NCBI RefSeq assembly: GCF_014852585.1
Contig: NZ_JACVBX010000003.1
Span: 1 to 64,000 of the forward strand
Direction: 5' to 3'
DNA length: 64,000 nt
DNA from: Pseudomonas sp. PDM18
GTDB lineage: Bacteria; Pseudomonadota; Gammaproteobacteria; Pseudomonadales; Pseudomonadaceae
Part shown: positions 8,396-18,779 of the stretch, piece after piece
Layout: every line of letters begins with the position of its first letter
How positions within the stretch are numbered: position 1 is the stretch's first letter
Made by a program: the position numbers and the translations under genes
The notes under the pieces: model-generated
Told to the model about the DNA's origin: nothing
Databases searched by the model: none
Seen by the model: the letters and a program-made list of their open reading frames with translations, nothing else

Positions 8396-10420
8396 TTAAC
8401 CATCGAGCAACCCGCTCGCCCGCTGCACCCGCCGCTCCGTCGCGGCCTCAAGCACCTGCCAGCCGCGACCGGCGCTGGCCAGGGTGAACCATTTGCGCGC
8501 GCGGGTGATGCCGGTGTAGACCAGCTCGCGGGTGAGGATGGGGTTGAGGCTGTCGGGCAGCAGCAGCGCGGCGTGGGTGAACTCCGAGCCCTGGGACTTG
8601 TGCACGGTCATGGCGAATACCGTCTCCACCGCCTGCAGGCGGCTGGGCAGGATCCAGCGGATGGCGTCGGTACCGTCGCCCGCCGGGAAGGCCACTCGCG
8701 CCACCCAACGCACCGAGCCGTCGTCGGCCGCCTGCGGCAGTGCCAGGGTGATGCCGATGTCGCCGTTCATCAGTCCCAGGCCGTAGTCGTTGCGGGTGAC
8801 CAGCACCGGGCGACCAGCGAACCAGCCGCTAGCCGTGGGGATCAAGCCTTCGCGTTGCAGCAGGTCGCCGATCAGGCTGTTCAACCCCTCCACGCCCCAG
8901 GGCCCGCGGCGCAAGGCGCAGAGCAACTGGAACTGACCGTGGGCTTCCAGCACCTGCCTGGCCCAGCCATCCAGCGCAGACTGAGCGGCGTTGTCCGCTG
9001 GCCGCGCACCGCTGACGACGCGCAGGTAGTGGGCGTAGCCGACCGGGCCGAACAGGTCGCCACCGCGCCCGCCGTCGATCACCAGATCCCGCAGGCTGCG
9101 GGTTTCCTGGGCGTCCACCGCGATGCGGGCGAGGTCTTCGTGCTGCGCCTTCCACACCTGGCGCAGGGCCGGGATATCGCCGGCGTTGACCGCCTCGGCC
9201 AGCTGGCCGATACCACTGTCGGCGCTGAAACGGTGGCTATGACGAAGCATCGCCACGGCCTGGTCGAGATCGGTGCCAGATGTGTCCAGAAGCGTGGCGT
9301 CAATCGATTCGCCGGTCACGGCCTCCAGCCAGTCGCGGGTGGCCGGGCGGTAGTGACCTTCGCGGGCGCGGCTGCACAGCTCGCCGAGCACTGCGCCGGC
9401 TTCCACCGAGGCCAGCTGGTCCTTGTCGCCCAGCAGGATCAGCCGCGCGCGCGGCGGCAATGCGGCGAGCAGCGAGGCCATCATTTCCAGGTCGACCATC
9501 GAGGCTTCGTCCACCACCAGCAGCTCCAGCGCCAGAGGGTTGCCGGCGTGGTGGCGGAACTGGCGGCTATCCGGCCGGCTGCCGAGCAGGCGGTGCAGCG
9601 TGGTCACCTCGGTCGGGATCGCCTCGCGCGCAGCCTCGCCATTGGCCAGCCGTGCGAGGTCCAGGCGCTGCACGGCGCCAGCGATGGATTCGTTCAGTCG
9701 CGCAGCCGCCTTGCCAGTAGGAGCGGCGAGGCGGATGCGCAGAGGCCGCCCTCCCTCCCCCAGCGCCAGGCTTTGCAGCAGGGCGAGCAGCTTGACCACG
9801 GTGGTCGTCTTGCCGGTGCCGGGCCCCCCGGTGACGATGCCAAAGGCGTTGCCGGCGACCAGCGCGCAGGCGAGCTTCTGCCAGTCCGCCGGCGCGCCGG
9901 GCTTCTTCGGGAACAGCGCATCCAGGGCCTGACGCAGCTGGGCAGCGGGAAGCGCGGCACGCAGCGTATCGCCCTGCCGCAGACGCTGGTCGATTCCAGC
10001 GCGCACTTCACGCTCGTACTGCCAGTAGCGACGCAGATAGAGACGACGGCCGGACAGCACCAACGGCGTATCGCCAGGGCCTTCGCCGACCAGTCGCGGA
10101 TCACTCAGCACGGCACGCCAGGCGTCGAGGTCGAAGCCGTCAAGCAGTACGCCGGGCAACTCCGGGGCGTCCTTGGCCGAGTCGCCTTCGGGCGGCAGCG
10201 ACAGCGCAAAGCGGCTGTCAGCCAGCGTCGCCTCCAGGTCGAGGCAGACGTGCCCGCGACCGAGTTGGTGACTGGCCAGCGCGGCGGCGAGGATCAGCAA
10301 CGGACTGGCGTCCGGCGCGCGTTCGACCAGGAAGATCGCGAAGGCGCGGTCCAGCTCGCGCAGCCAGCCGCGCTCGGCCCAGCGGCCGATCAGCTCGAGC
10401 ATTTGCGCGGTGCTCTTCAT
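8396..10420 (-). CDS. recD: Exodeoxyribonuclease V subunit alpha, RecD
   Basis: 674 residues. RecD is the 5'-3' helicase motor of the RecBCD enzyme, which resects double-strand breaks and loads RecA at Chi sites. Visible motifs of superfamily 1B: Walker A in GGPGTGKTTTVVKL, Walker B in VVDEASMVDLEMM, LLGDKDQLASVE (motif III), and late motifs with TVHKSQGSEF and YTGITRAR near the C terminus. The length is slightly above E. coli RecD (about 608 residues). Its ATG overlaps the recB stop by 4 nt, and the order recC-recB-recD is the usual Pseudomonas arrangement. Confidence 0.96.
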   Translation of the reverse strand: MKSTAQMLELIGRWAERGWLRELDRAFAIFLVERAPDASPLLILAAALASHQLGRGHVCLDLEATLADSRFALSLPPEGDSAKDAPELPGVLLDGFDLDAWRAVLSDPRLVGEGPGDTPLVLSGRRLYLRRYWQYEREVRAGIDQRLRQGDTLRAALPAAQLRQALDALFPKKPGAPADWQKLACALVAGNAFGIVTGGPGTGKTTTVVKLLALLQSLALGEGGRPLRIRLAAPTGKAAARLNESIAGAVQRLDLARLANGEAAREAIPTEVTTLHRLLGSRPDSRQFRHHAGNPLALELLVVDEASMVDLEMMASLLAALPPRARLILLGDKDQLASVEAGAVLGELCSRAREGHYRPATRDWLEAVTGESIDATLLDTSGTDLDQAVAMLRHSHRFSADSGIGQLAEAVNAGDIPALRQVWKAQHEDLARIAVDAQETRSLRDLVIDGGRGGDLFGPVGYAHYLRVVSGARPADNAAQSALDGWARQVLEAHGQFQLLCALRRGPWGVEGLNSLIGDLLQREGLIPTASGWFAGRPVLVTRNDYGLGLMNGDIGITLALPQAADDGSVRWVARVAFPAGDGTDAIRWILPSRLQAVETVFAMTVHKSQGSEFTHAALLLPDSLNPILTRELVYTGITRARKWFTLASAGRGWQVLEAATERRVQRASGLLDG

Positions 10421-13400
10421 GCCGGCACCTCCGCGCGGAACAACCGGTCCAGCTCGTCCATCAGCGCCTTTGGCGGGCGCTCCAGGTACATGCCCTGGGT
10501 CGCCGAGGAACTGCCGCGCAGGAACAGGTACATCGCGCCTCCGATATGGCGGTCGTAGTCATAGTCGGGCAGCCGCGCCTGCAGCAGCCGGTGCAGGGCG
10601 AACAGGTAGAGTGCGTACTGCAGGTCGTAGCGGTGTTCCAGCAAAGCCTCGCGTAGAGCGCTTTGCGTGTAGGCCTCGTCGTCGGCGCCCAGCCAGTTGG
10701 ATTTGTAGTCGGCCACGTAGTAGCGGCCCTCGTGCTCGAACACCAGGTCGATGAAGCCCTTGAGCATGCCGTTGAGCAGGTTTACCTGCAGCGTCGGACG
10801 CGCCACGCCGTCGAGCGTATGACGGATCACGGCAGCGTCGAGACGCTGGGTATCGACGTGACGAGTGGAGAACCAGAACTCCATTTCCTTCTGGAAAGTA
10901 GTCAACCCGGCCAGGCTGACGGGCGCCGCATCGGGCACGCGGAACGCCGTGCGCAGGTACTGCCCGAGCCAGCCGGCGAGCGGCTCGATCCACTCTTCCC
11001 AGCCGCGCACGGCGCAGCGCCGGGCGATCTGGTCGCGCAGCTGTTCTTCGTCGACGTTGAAGCCTTCGTCGGCGGCCCACTCCAGCAAGCCGTGGAGGAA
11101 GCTGCCGGGGTTCGCACCGCGCGGGAAGGCGTGCAGACTGAAGGGTGCGGGCACAGATTCCAGCTCGCGGTGTTCTTCCAGGCTGCTTTCACGCAGCAGG
11201 TCTTCGCCGGCGCTGATGGGTTCGTGGGCGGCCGGTGCCGGGGCGATTTCGCTGTCGTCTTCGGTAGCCAGCGCCGCCAGCGCGGAATAGCTGGCGATCC
11301 ACCATTTTTCCGCCACCCGACGGCGCGGTTCGCGGGCCGCGCCCAGCTCGCCGGCCTGCTGACCCACGAAGACTTGCGTACCGACTTCCGGTGCCGGCTC
11401 CAGGGCTATTTCCGCCTGGCCGGCCTGCAAGTCGCCCAGGCGCGCGGCCACGTCCTCGACACTCAGTGCGTTGCCGCCGCCGAGCAGGTAGCCCATGGCG
11501 CCCTTGTGCAGTTCGGGGTTCTTGCTGTTGCTCATTACCAGCGGCGCCATGCCCAGCCACACGGCGTGGCGCGCGCGGGTCAGAGCCACGTAGAGCAGGC
11601 GCATATCCTCGCTCAGGCGCTCGTCGTTAGCCTGCTGGAACGCGGCCTTGGCCAGTTCCTTGTCGCGGGACAGTTCGACCACCCGCGATTCGCCGGACTG
11701 GAAGCTCGGCGGCATGCCGCTCTTGCCGTCCAGTTCACGCCAGGTGCAGATGAAGGGCAGCAGCACCAGCGGGTACTCCAGGCCCTTGGACTTGTGGATG
11801 GTCACCACCTTGATCAGGTCGGCGTCGCTTTCCAGGCGGAGGATTTCCTCGCTGGACGGGCTCTCCAGTTGCTCGGCGAGCACCCGCAGTAACGCGTGTT
11901 CGCCGTCCAGTTCCACCGCTTCGCGCTGCAGCCACTCGGCCAGGTGCAGCAGGTTGGTCAGGCTGCGTTCGCCATCGGTTTCGCGCAGCAGACGCGCCGG
12001 CAGGGCGAAGTCGGCGAGCAGTCGACGCAGCATCGGCAGCACGCCCTGCTGTTGCCAGAGCACGCGGTAGTCGCGGAAGCGCAGCACCATGTCTTCCCAG
12101 AAGCGTTCGTCCTGGTTCAACCGCTCCAGGGTCGCCCAGTCCAGTGCCAGGCTGCGGGTCGCCAGGGCGATGCGCAGCGCGCCATCGTCGCCGGGGTCGG
12201 CGCAGGCGCGCAGCCAGTGCAGCAGGTCGACGGCTTCGGGGCTGTCGAACACCGAATCGCGGTCGGACAGGTAGACACTGGCAAGCCGGCGTTTCGCCAG
12301 TTCGCCGCGCACGGCTTCGGCTTCGCTGCGACCGCGCACGAGGATGGCGATGTCTGCCGGGCGCAGGGCGCGCCACTGGCCATCGGCGTCGCGGAAGCCG
12401 CTCTGCGCGGAACTCAACCAGCGCTGGATGGCGCTCGCGCTGCGCTCGGCCATCTGCTGGCGGTACAGCGTGGAGCCGCAGACCTGGCCGTCGTTGTCCA
12501 GTTGCCAGAAGGTCATGGCCGGCGCTTCGCTGCCTTCGAGCAGCAGCGTTTCGTCACGGCCGCGCGCCTCGACATTTAGGAACGGCACCGGGTTTTCCTG
12601 ACCCTCCATCGCGAAGCGGAAGGCGCCGCGCGGATGGGCTTCGGCAAACAGGAAGCAGCGGTTGGCGGCGTTCACCATGGCCAGCGTCGAGCGGTAGTTG
12701 GTGCCCAGCGTGTAGTGCCGCCCAGCGGTGGCGGCACGGGCGCGCAGGTAGGTGTGGATATCGGCGCCACGGAAGGCGTAGATCGCCTGCTTGGGGTCGC
12801 CGATCATGAACAGACCGAGGTTTCTGGGGTTCTCCGAGATGCGGTAGACGCGCTCGAAGATGCGGTACTGCAGCGGGTCGGTGTCCTGGAATTCGTCGAT
12901 CAGCGCAATCGGGAACTGCTCGCGAATCCGTTCGGCCAGGCGCTCGCCGCCATTGCCGGCCAGGGCGCGGTCGAGGCGCACCAGAAGGTCGTCGAAGCCG
13001 AGTTCGGCGCGCTTCTGCTTCTCCACTTCCAGGTTGTGCCGCACTTCGCCCAGAGCGTGAAGCAGCAGTTGCGGTGCGATCTCCGGGCGCCCCTCGGAAC
13101 GCTCGACCCACACATCGATGGCTTGCAGCGCCGGGTGTTCCGGCACCACCGCCTTGGCTTTCACCTTGATCCGCGTCTGGCCGAACTTGGCGAGGTTGTC
13201 CGGTGCGTCGGCGCCTTCGCTCCAGGCATCCAGCGCTTCGATCCAGCCGGCGAACACGGCGTCGTCATCCTTGCCGCGATAGCTGTTGCCGTTGAGATCG
13301 CCGCGAAGGTTGCGCAGCAGTTCGGCGACGCCCTGGCGATCCGCCGCCCAGGCTTCACGGGCGCGGGTTTCGGCGGCAGCGAGTTCATCGTAGAACTGGC

Positions 13401-14091
13401 CGGTGTCCTCCAGCAGATCGGCCAGCGAAGCCGGGGCCGTGAGCGGCTGGTCGGCGAAGCGGAAGCCGGCTTCCTGCGTCGAAAGCAGCGGTTGCAGTGC
13501 GCGGGCCAGCGCTTCGGGACCGGCGTAACAATGGCGCACGGCATTGGCCGCCGCCACGCCCAGCGGGTAGAAGTTGCGTCGCCAGTAGTCGCGCACGGCT
13601 TCGGCGAGCAGTTCGCTCTGGTCGGCGGCGAGGTCCTGGGTGAACAGGCTTCCGCTGTCGAAGGCGTGCTCGCGCAGCATGCGGTAGCACCAGCTGTGGA
13701 TGGTCGAGACGGCGGCTTCGTCCATCCATTCGGCGGCCAGCCGCAGCAGGCGCGCGCAGCCGGGCCAGCGCTCGGCGGCGTAGCTGTCGCGCAGTTTCAC
13801 CAGCAGGCCGTCGTGTTTCTGCTCGGGCTCGGCGAAGCAGCGCGCGGCTTCGCCCAGGCGCGCACGGATACGTTCGCGCAGTTCCTGGGTCGCGGCTTCG
13901 GTGAAGGTCACCACGAGGATTTCCGGCGGGCTCAGCGGCCGTCCGAACGCAGCCTGCTCGCCGCCGTGGTCGAGGACCAGGCGTACGTAGAGCAAGGCGA
14001 TGGTGAAGGTCTTGCCGGTGCCGGCGCTGGCCTCGATCAGCCGGCTACCGTGCAGCGGGAAGTCGAGAGGATTGAGCTCGACGGCGCTCAT
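10417..14091 (-). CDS. recB: Exodeoxyribonuclease V subunit beta, RecB
   Basis: 1224 residues. RecB is the 3'-5' helicase and the nuclease of RecBCD. The N-terminal UvrD-like helicase shows Walker A in EASAGTGKTFTIA, Walker B in ALIDEFQDTDPLQ, GDPKQAIYAFRGAD, TIHKSKGLEYPLV and LLYVALTRARHAVW. The C-terminal nuclease domain has the metal ligands in GFIDLVFEHEGRYYVADYKS (Asp, Asp, Lys). The start MSAVELNPLDFPLHG overlaps the recC stop by 4 nt and the stop overlaps recD by 4 nt, so the three subunits are translationally coupled. Confidence 0.97.
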   Translation of the reverse strand: MSAVELNPLDFPLHGSRLIEASAGTGKTFTIALLYVRLVLDHGGEQAAFGRPLSPPEILVVTFTEAATQELRERIRARLGEAARCFAEPEQKHDGLLVKLRDSYAAERWPGCARLLRLAAEWMDEAAVSTIHSWCYRMLREHAFDSGSLFTQDLAADQSELLAEAVRDYWRRNFYPLGVAAANAVRHCYAGPEALARALQPLLSTQEAGFRFADQPLTAPASLADLLEDTGQFYDELAAAETRAREAWAADRQGVAELLRNLRGDLNGNSYRGKDDDAVFAGWIEALDAWSEGADAPDNLAKFGQTRIKVKAKAVVPEHPALQAIDVWVERSEGRPEIAPQLLLHALGEVRHNLEVEKQKRAELGFDDLLVRLDRALAGNGGERLAERIREQFPIALIDEFQDTDPLQYRIFERVYRISENPRNLGLFMIGDPKQAIYAFRGADIHTYLRARAATAGRHYTLGTNYRSTLAMVNAANRCFLFAEAHPRGAFRFAMEGQENPVPFLNVEARGRDETLLLEGSEAPAMTFWQLDNDGQVCGSTLYRQQMAERSASAIQRWLSSAQSGFRDADGQWRALRPADIAILVRGRSEAEAVRGELAKRRLASVYLSDRDSVFDSPEAVDLLHWLRACADPGDDGALRIALATRSLALDWATLERLNQDERFWEDMVLRFRDYRVLWQQQGVLPMLRRLLADFALPARLLRETDGERSLTNLLHLAEWLQREAVELDGEHALLRVLAEQLESPSSEEILRLESDADLIKVVTIHKSKGLEYPLVLLPFICTWRELDGKSGMPPSFQSGESRVVELSRDKELAKAAFQQANDERLSEDMRLLYVALTRARHAVWLGMAPLVMSNSKNPELHKGAMGYLLGGGNALSVEDVAARLGDLQAGQAEIALEPAPEVGTQVFVGQQAGELGAAREPRRRVAEKWWIASYSALAALATEDDSEIAPAPAAHEPISAGEDLLRESSLEEHRELESVPAPFSLHAFPRGANPGSFLHGLLEWAADEGFNVDEEQLRDQIARRCAVRGWEEWIEPLAGWLGQYLRTAFRVPDAAPVSLAGLTTFQKEMEFWFSTRHVDTQRLDAAVIRHTLDGVARPTLQVNLLNGMLKGFIDLVFEHEGRYYVADYKSNWLGADDEAYTQSALREALLEHRYDLQYALYLFALHRLLQARLPDYDYDRHIGGAMYLFLRGSSSATQGMYLERPPKALMDELDRLFRAEVPA

Positions 14092-17000
14092 TGTTCGGCC
14101 TCCTTGCGCTGCAGAATCGCAAATAGCGGTCCGTACAGCTTCTGCGCCCAGGCCGCGAATTCCCCACTGGCGTTGAGCGCGGCGAAGTCCGGGTAGACCC
14201 GCGCCAGCGCCGCCGAAGACGCCACCTCACCGCTCAGGTTGAAGCCGCCGTCGTAGCGCTTGGCAGCTTCGCGGGCTGCACGGTCTTCGTCATCGCCAGC
14301 AGACAGCCAGGCGAACGCCGCCTTGCAGGCCACCGGCAGCGGGCGGCTCATGCCCTGGAACCAGGCATCCAGCAGCGCATCCAGTTCGGCGCGGGCTTCC
14401 TGCGCCGGCAGCGGCGGGAATTCCAGGGTGCCGGTCAGGCCGACCAGCACGCTGGTCACCGGTTCGCCACACAGTTGCAACGCCAGGTGACGCGCCCACG
14501 GGCGCACCAGTCCATGCCATTTGTAGCCCTTGCCTTCATGCAGCTTGCCGCTGACCAGGTGCAGGCTGGCGAGCTGGCCGTCGGCATTGCGGCGCAGGCC
14601 GCCGAGCCAGTCGGCCAGTTCGATGCCGGCGTGTTCGTGATTGAGTTCGCGCTGCTCGTCTTCCACCTGCGACCAGTGCTCCAGCTGTTCGCGGTAGCGC
14701 GCCAGCAGGTCGTGCAGCGGCGCCACCAGCGCCTGGGCCGAGAAGTCGCCGAAGGCTGCCAGCGGCAGCCGGCCTTCGCGGCGCAGGCGCTCGACCTGGG
14801 CGGTGAGTTGCGCTCCCAGCTGATCATCCTGCCAATGCTGTTCCACCCACGGGCGCAAGCGCTCGCAGAGTTCGAGCTGCAATTGCCAGACATCCAGGCC
14901 ATTCAGCTCGAAGGGCTCTTCGTCCTGGCCGGTCAGTTGTTCCTCGCCGAAGCGCACCTTGAGGCGCTGCAGGAAGAAGGCGCCGACCGGGTTGGCGAGG
15001 AAGTCCGAGAGCACGCGCAGGCCGATGGGTGCATCCAGCACCGGTGGCGACAGCGGCGCATCATTCGCCTCGCCGTCATGCTCGCGGTGCACGTCGCGCC
15101 ATTCGCGGGCGTAGGTGTAGAGGCCATCGATACCCTGCGCCGAGGGCGCGTCGAAATAGGCGCGGCTGAAGGGTTGCAGCGGGTGTTCCAGGGTTAGTCC
15201 ATGCAACAGGTCGCTACCGTTGGCGCCCTGCCAGCCGGCGGCGAGGTGGTCGCGCAGCTGGCCGACCAGCACGGATGGCGGGCGCTCGCTGTTGTCGCGG
15301 ATGCTTCGTCCAACCCAACTGACGTAGAGCTGGCGGCGCGCGGAAAGCAGCGCTTCGAGCAGCAGGTAACGGTCGTCCTCGCGCCGCGAACGGTCGCCGG
15401 GGCGGTAGTCGTTGCGCATCAGGTCGAAGTCCAGCGGCGACTGCGGGCGTGGGTAGTCGCCGTCGTTCATGCCCAGCAGGCAGACCAGCTGGAAGGGAAT
15501 CGCGCGCATCGGCATCAGGGTGCAGAAGCTCACCGCGCCGGCGAGGAAACGCTGATTCAGGCCACCGGCATCCAGGCCGCTGAGCCAGGCCTCGCGCACC
15601 ACCGAGAGCGGCAGCAGGTCGGTGAAACAGGCGTACTCGCAAGTTTTCAGCCAATCATCGAGCAGGTCCAGCAGTTGCTGGCGGAGCAGTTCGTCATGGT
15701 CGTCGGTGACCTGAAAGAAGTCTTCCAGCAGGTTGCGCAGGCGCTGCACCCAGGTCACCGCATCGGCTTCCTCGGCGAGCAGGTCGCAGGCCTTTTCCAG
15801 CGCGCCGAGCAGGCCGGCCAGCGGGCCGAGGGCGGCGGCGTCGAGACCGCCGATTTCCGCATAGGGCTGGATGCCCTGGAAGGCTTCGCCCTCGCCCACC
15901 GCAAAACCCAACAGCATGCGCCGCAGGCCGAAGCGCCAGCTGTTGGCTTCGGCGGCGGCGGGCAGGCCGAGGCGTTCGCGCTGCTGGCCATCGAGGCCCC
16001 AGCGCACGCCGGCGCCATCGATCCACCGGCGCAGTAGCGGCAGGTCGGCGTCGGCCAGGCCGAAGCGCGCGCGCACGGCGGCGACGTCCAGCAGGTCGAG
16101 TATTTCGCTCACCGCGAAACGGCTGTCGGGCAGCCGCAGCAGGTGTTCCAGCGCTACCAGCAGCGGCTCACGGCCGCGCTGTCCCTGGTCCGCCAGGGTG
16201 TAGGGGATGAAGCGTTTGTCGTCGCGGGGGATCTGGCCGAACACGGCTTCGATGTGCGGCGCGTAGGGGTTGATGTCCGGGACCATGACGATCACGTCGC
16301 GCGGGCGCAGCGTGGGGTCGGCGTCGAAGCGCGCGAGCAACTGGTCGTGAAGTATCTCCACTTCGCGCTGGGCGCTGTGGGCGACATGGAAGCGCACCGA
16401 GTCGTCGACCTGCGGGTCGACCGCCGGCCAGTGTTCGCGGGTCTCGTTGATCGGTCGCAGTTCGAGGATGTCGTCCTGCAGCTGGCCGAGCAGGCTGCCC
16501 GGCTCCACCTCGCTGAACAGATCGATGCGCCCATTGCTCACCGCACCCAGGCGCGCGCGGTAGGTTTCCGGGTCGTCGTACTGGTCGAGCAGGTTGATGT
16601 AGTCGCGGCCCTGCTTGCCCCAGGCAGCCAGCAGCGGCTGGGCGTACTGGTGTTGCTGGTCGTCACTGAGCAGCTCCGGGGTGCCGGCGCGGCGGCGCTG
16701 GCGGCGGTACTCATGGCGCAGCAGGTCCTTGTCGGCAACGATGTCGGCCCAGTGATGGCGGCAGGGGTTGTGCACGCAGAGCAGCACCTGGGCGTGACGC
16801 GCCAGTACGGCGAGAGCCTCTACCGTCTGCGCAGGCATCGCGGAGATGCCGAACACCACCACGCGGCGCGGCAGGTTCGGCAGCAGGTTGTCAGCGGCCT
16901 TGAGTTTCTCGATGAAGCGCCCGTGTACGCCGGCCCGGCTGGTGGCCAGGCCTTCGGGGCCGACATCGTCGAGCAGTGCGCGCCACAGGGCGGCTTGCCA

Positions 17001-17555
17001 GCGGTTGTCGGCGTCCAGCTCGCGCACGCTGCCGTTGGCCAAGCGCAGTTGATCGACGTTGCGGCTCCAGTCTTCCAGCCAGTCGGCGCGGTAGACCTGG
17101 TACTGGTCGAACAGGTCGGCCAGGCGCTCGGCCAGCTGGTGGCGCTTGCGCAGGTCGGCGTCGTCGGCGAGGAAGCGTTGCAGGGTGGCGAACTCGTCGC
17201 GCGCCAGCAGCGTCGGCAGCAGGCGCATCAGGCGCCAGGTCAGCGGGGCCTTGTCGAGCACCGAGACTTCGGGGATTTCATCGCAGCCCAGCGCACCCCG
17301 GTAGGCGCGCCAGAGGAATTGCGCGGGCAGTTGAACGTCCAGCGCGGCGGTTATGCCACAGCCACCGTCCTGCACATCGCGTCCCAGCGCCAGCTTCAGC
17401 CACTGGGCGATGCCGTTGCTCTGCACCAGGATGACTTCGTTCTCCAGCGGCGCCAGTGGGTGCAGGCTCATCCACTGCACCAGCAGGTCGCGCAGCGCTT
17501 CCGGATGGTTGCCATGGATCACCATCAGGCCGGGGGTCAGTCGCTGCTCGCTCAT
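14088..17555 (-). CDS. recC: Exodeoxyribonuclease V subunit gamma, RecC
   Basis: 1155 residues, first gene of recCBD. RecC holds the complex together, splits the DNA strands and reads Chi. The N terminus (MVIHGNHPEALRDLL...VILVQSNGIAQWLKLALG) is typical of the family. The C-terminal part carries the degenerate nuclease-like fold. The ATG at 17555 has AGGAGA a few bases upstream. The 268 nt between this gene and the divergent ppk2 hold the promoters of both. Nothing in the gene looks broken. Confidence 0.96.
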   Translation of the reverse strand: MSEQRLTPGLMVIHGNHPEALRDLLVQWMSLHPLAPLENEVILVQSNGIAQWLKLALGRDVQDGGCGITAALDVQLPAQFLWRAYRGALGCDEIPEVSVLDKAPLTWRLMRLLPTLLARDEFATLQRFLADDADLRKRHQLAERLADLFDQYQVYRADWLEDWSRNVDQLRLANGSVRELDADNRWQAALWRALLDDVGPEGLATSRAGVHGRFIEKLKAADNLLPNLPRRVVVFGISAMPAQTVEALAVLARHAQVLLCVHNPCRHHWADIVADKDLLRHEYRRQRRRAGTPELLSDDQQHQYAQPLLAAWGKQGRDYINLLDQYDDPETYRARLGAVSNGRIDLFSEVEPGSLLGQLQDDILELRPINETREHWPAVDPQVDDSVRFHVAHSAQREVEILHDQLLARFDADPTLRPRDVIVMVPDINPYAPHIEAVFGQIPRDDKRFIPYTLADQGQRGREPLLVALEHLLRLPDSRFAVSEILDLLDVAAVRARFGLADADLPLLRRWIDGAGVRWGLDGQQRERLGLPAAAEANSWRFGLRRMLLGFAVGEGEAFQGIQPYAEIGGLDAAALGPLAGLLGALEKACDLLAEEADAVTWVQRLRNLLEDFFQVTDDHDELLRQQLLDLLDDWLKTCEYACFTDLLPLSVVREAWLSGLDAGGLNQRFLAGAVSFCTLMPMRAIPFQLVCLLGMNDGDYPRPQSPLDFDLMRNDYRPGDRSRREDDRYLLLEALLSARRQLYVSWVGRSIRDNSERPPSVLVGQLRDHLAAGWQGANGSDLLHGLTLEHPLQPFSRAYFDAPSAQGIDGLYTYAREWRDVHREHDGEANDAPLSPPVLDAPIGLRVLSDFLANPVGAFFLQRLKVRFGEEQLTGQDEEPFELNGLDVWQLQLELCERLRPWVEQHWQDDQLGAQLTAQVERLRREGRLPLAAFGDFSAQALVAPLHDLLARYREQLEHWSQVEDEQRELNHEHAGIELADWLGGLRRNADGQLASLHLVSGKLHEGKGYKWHGLVRPWARHLALQLCGEPVTSVLVGLTGTLEFPPLPAQEARAELDALLDAWFQGMSRPLPVACKAAFAWLSAGDDEDRAAREAAKRYDGGFNLSGEVASSAALARVYPDFAALNASGEFAAWAQKLYGPLFAILQRKEAEQ

Positions 17556-17823
17556 CGTGTCTCCTGATGCGGAGCGGGCAACTTGGGGTGCCCGCCGGGG
17601 ATGACGGGCATTTCACCAAAAACCGCGCGCCGGAGCAGCCTTTTTCCCCACCTGGCGGGAGGATTTCCCCACCACCGCGAAACGCCCGACCTCTTCATTT
17701 ACACAAACGGGCCCACAACCGGGCCTCTCCGACATTTTCGAAAAAGACCGCATCACCGTTCGTTCCACCGACCAGCGGCTATGCTGATTCGACGGCCGTT
17801 CCAGGCCAGCCATGGAGGAAGAG

Positions 17824-18642
17824 ATGGGAAAGAAGAGCAAGGCGAAGAACCCGGCCCCCGAGCAGGCCGGGAAGATGAAGAACAAGGAGTACGAGGAGCA
17901 CCTGCGCAAACTCTCGGTCGAACTGGTCAAGCTGCAGGAGTGGGTGGTGAGCAAGGGCCTGAAGGTCTGCATCATCTTCGAAGGCCGCGATGGCGCCGGC
18001 AAGGGTGGCACCATCAAGGCGCTCACCGAGCGAGTCAGCCCGCGGGTGTTTCGTGTGGTGGCGTTGCCCACGCCCACCGAGCGTGAGAAGTCCCAGCTCT
18101 ACGCACAGCGCTACATCAAGCACCTGCCGTCCGCCGGTGAAGTGGTGATCTTCGACCGCAGCTGGTACAACCGCGCCGGCGTCGAGCGAGTGATGGGCTT
18201 TTGCACCGAGGAACAGGCCGACAAGTTCCTCGCCGTGACACCGCTGTTCGAGCGCATGCTCACCGAGTCCGGCATCATCCTGCTGAAGTTCTGGCTGGAG
18301 GTCAGCCCCGAGGAGCAGGAGCGCCGCCTGAAGGACCGCATCACCGACGGTCGCAAGACCTGGAAGCTCTCGCCGATGGACCTGAAGTCCTTCACTCGCT
18401 GGGACGACTACACCCGTGCCCGCGACCTGATGTTCGCCGCCACCGACTCGCCTTGGGCACCCTGGATCGTGGCGCCGTCTGAAGACAAGAAGCGCGTGCG
18501 TCTGAACGTGATCAACCACATCCTCAAGCACGTTCCGTACAAGACCATCCCGCAGGACGAGGTGAAACTGCCCCGGCGCGGCAAGATCGGCAAGTACAAG
18601 AGCCCCGACTATCCCATCCACTACATTGACGAGGTCTTCTGA
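17824..18642 (+). CDS. ppk2: Polyphosphate kinase 2 family protein
   Basis: 272 residues. PPK2 enzymes transfer phosphate between inorganic polyphosphate and nucleoside di- or monophosphates. Walker A is EGRDGAGKGG (about residues 53-62) and Walker B is IFDRSWYNRAGVE (about 109-121), both typical of single-domain class I PPK2. The lid region carries the usual basic residues (KDRITDGRKTWK). An upstream in-frame ATG at 17812 exists, but GGAGG at 17814-17818 lies 5 nt before the ATG at 17824, so the latter is chosen (MGKKSKAKN). The gene is monocistronic and divergent from recC. Substrate preference cannot be read from the sequence. Confidence 0.9.
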   Translation: MGKKSKAKNPAPEQAGKMKNKEYEEHLRKLSVELVKLQEWVVSKGLKVCIIFEGRDGAGKGGTIKALTERVSPRVFRVVALPTPTEREKSQLYAQRYIKHLPSAGEVVIFDRSWYNRAGVERVMGFCTEEQADKFLAVTPLFERMLTESGIILLKFWLEVSPEEQERRLKDRITDGRKTWKLSPMDLKSFTRWDDYTRARDLMFAATDSPWAPWIVAPSEDKKRVRLNVINHILKHVPYKTIPQDEVKLPRRGKIGKYKSPDYPIHYIDEVF

Positions 18643-18651
18643 GGCCAACCG

Positions 18652-18671
18652 GGGCCGGCGCCCGCCGGCCC
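18652..18671 (+). terminator. GC hairpin after ppk2, possible terminator
   Basis: An 8-bp perfect stem (GGGCCGGC/GCCGGCCC) with a GCCC loop begins 10 nt after the ppk2 stop. No U-rich tail follows, so it may be a Rho-assisted end or an mRNA-stabilising hairpin rather than an intrinsic terminator. Confidence 0.4.
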
Positions 18672-18779
18672 TGGATCAATCGCCAGGCACGCCCCCGGAG
18701 CACCTTGACCTGGGGCCGGGGTGCACGCCGAACCAGCAAGAGAAAGCGGCAGGCGTACTTTCAGGCGCTCCAGCGGCTG

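Noticed and set aside
8273-10558. Long open frame on the plus strand opposite recD (over 750 codons)
   Set aside because: It mirrors recD in a high-GC codon pattern, has no domain, and the recD product is full length with all motifs.
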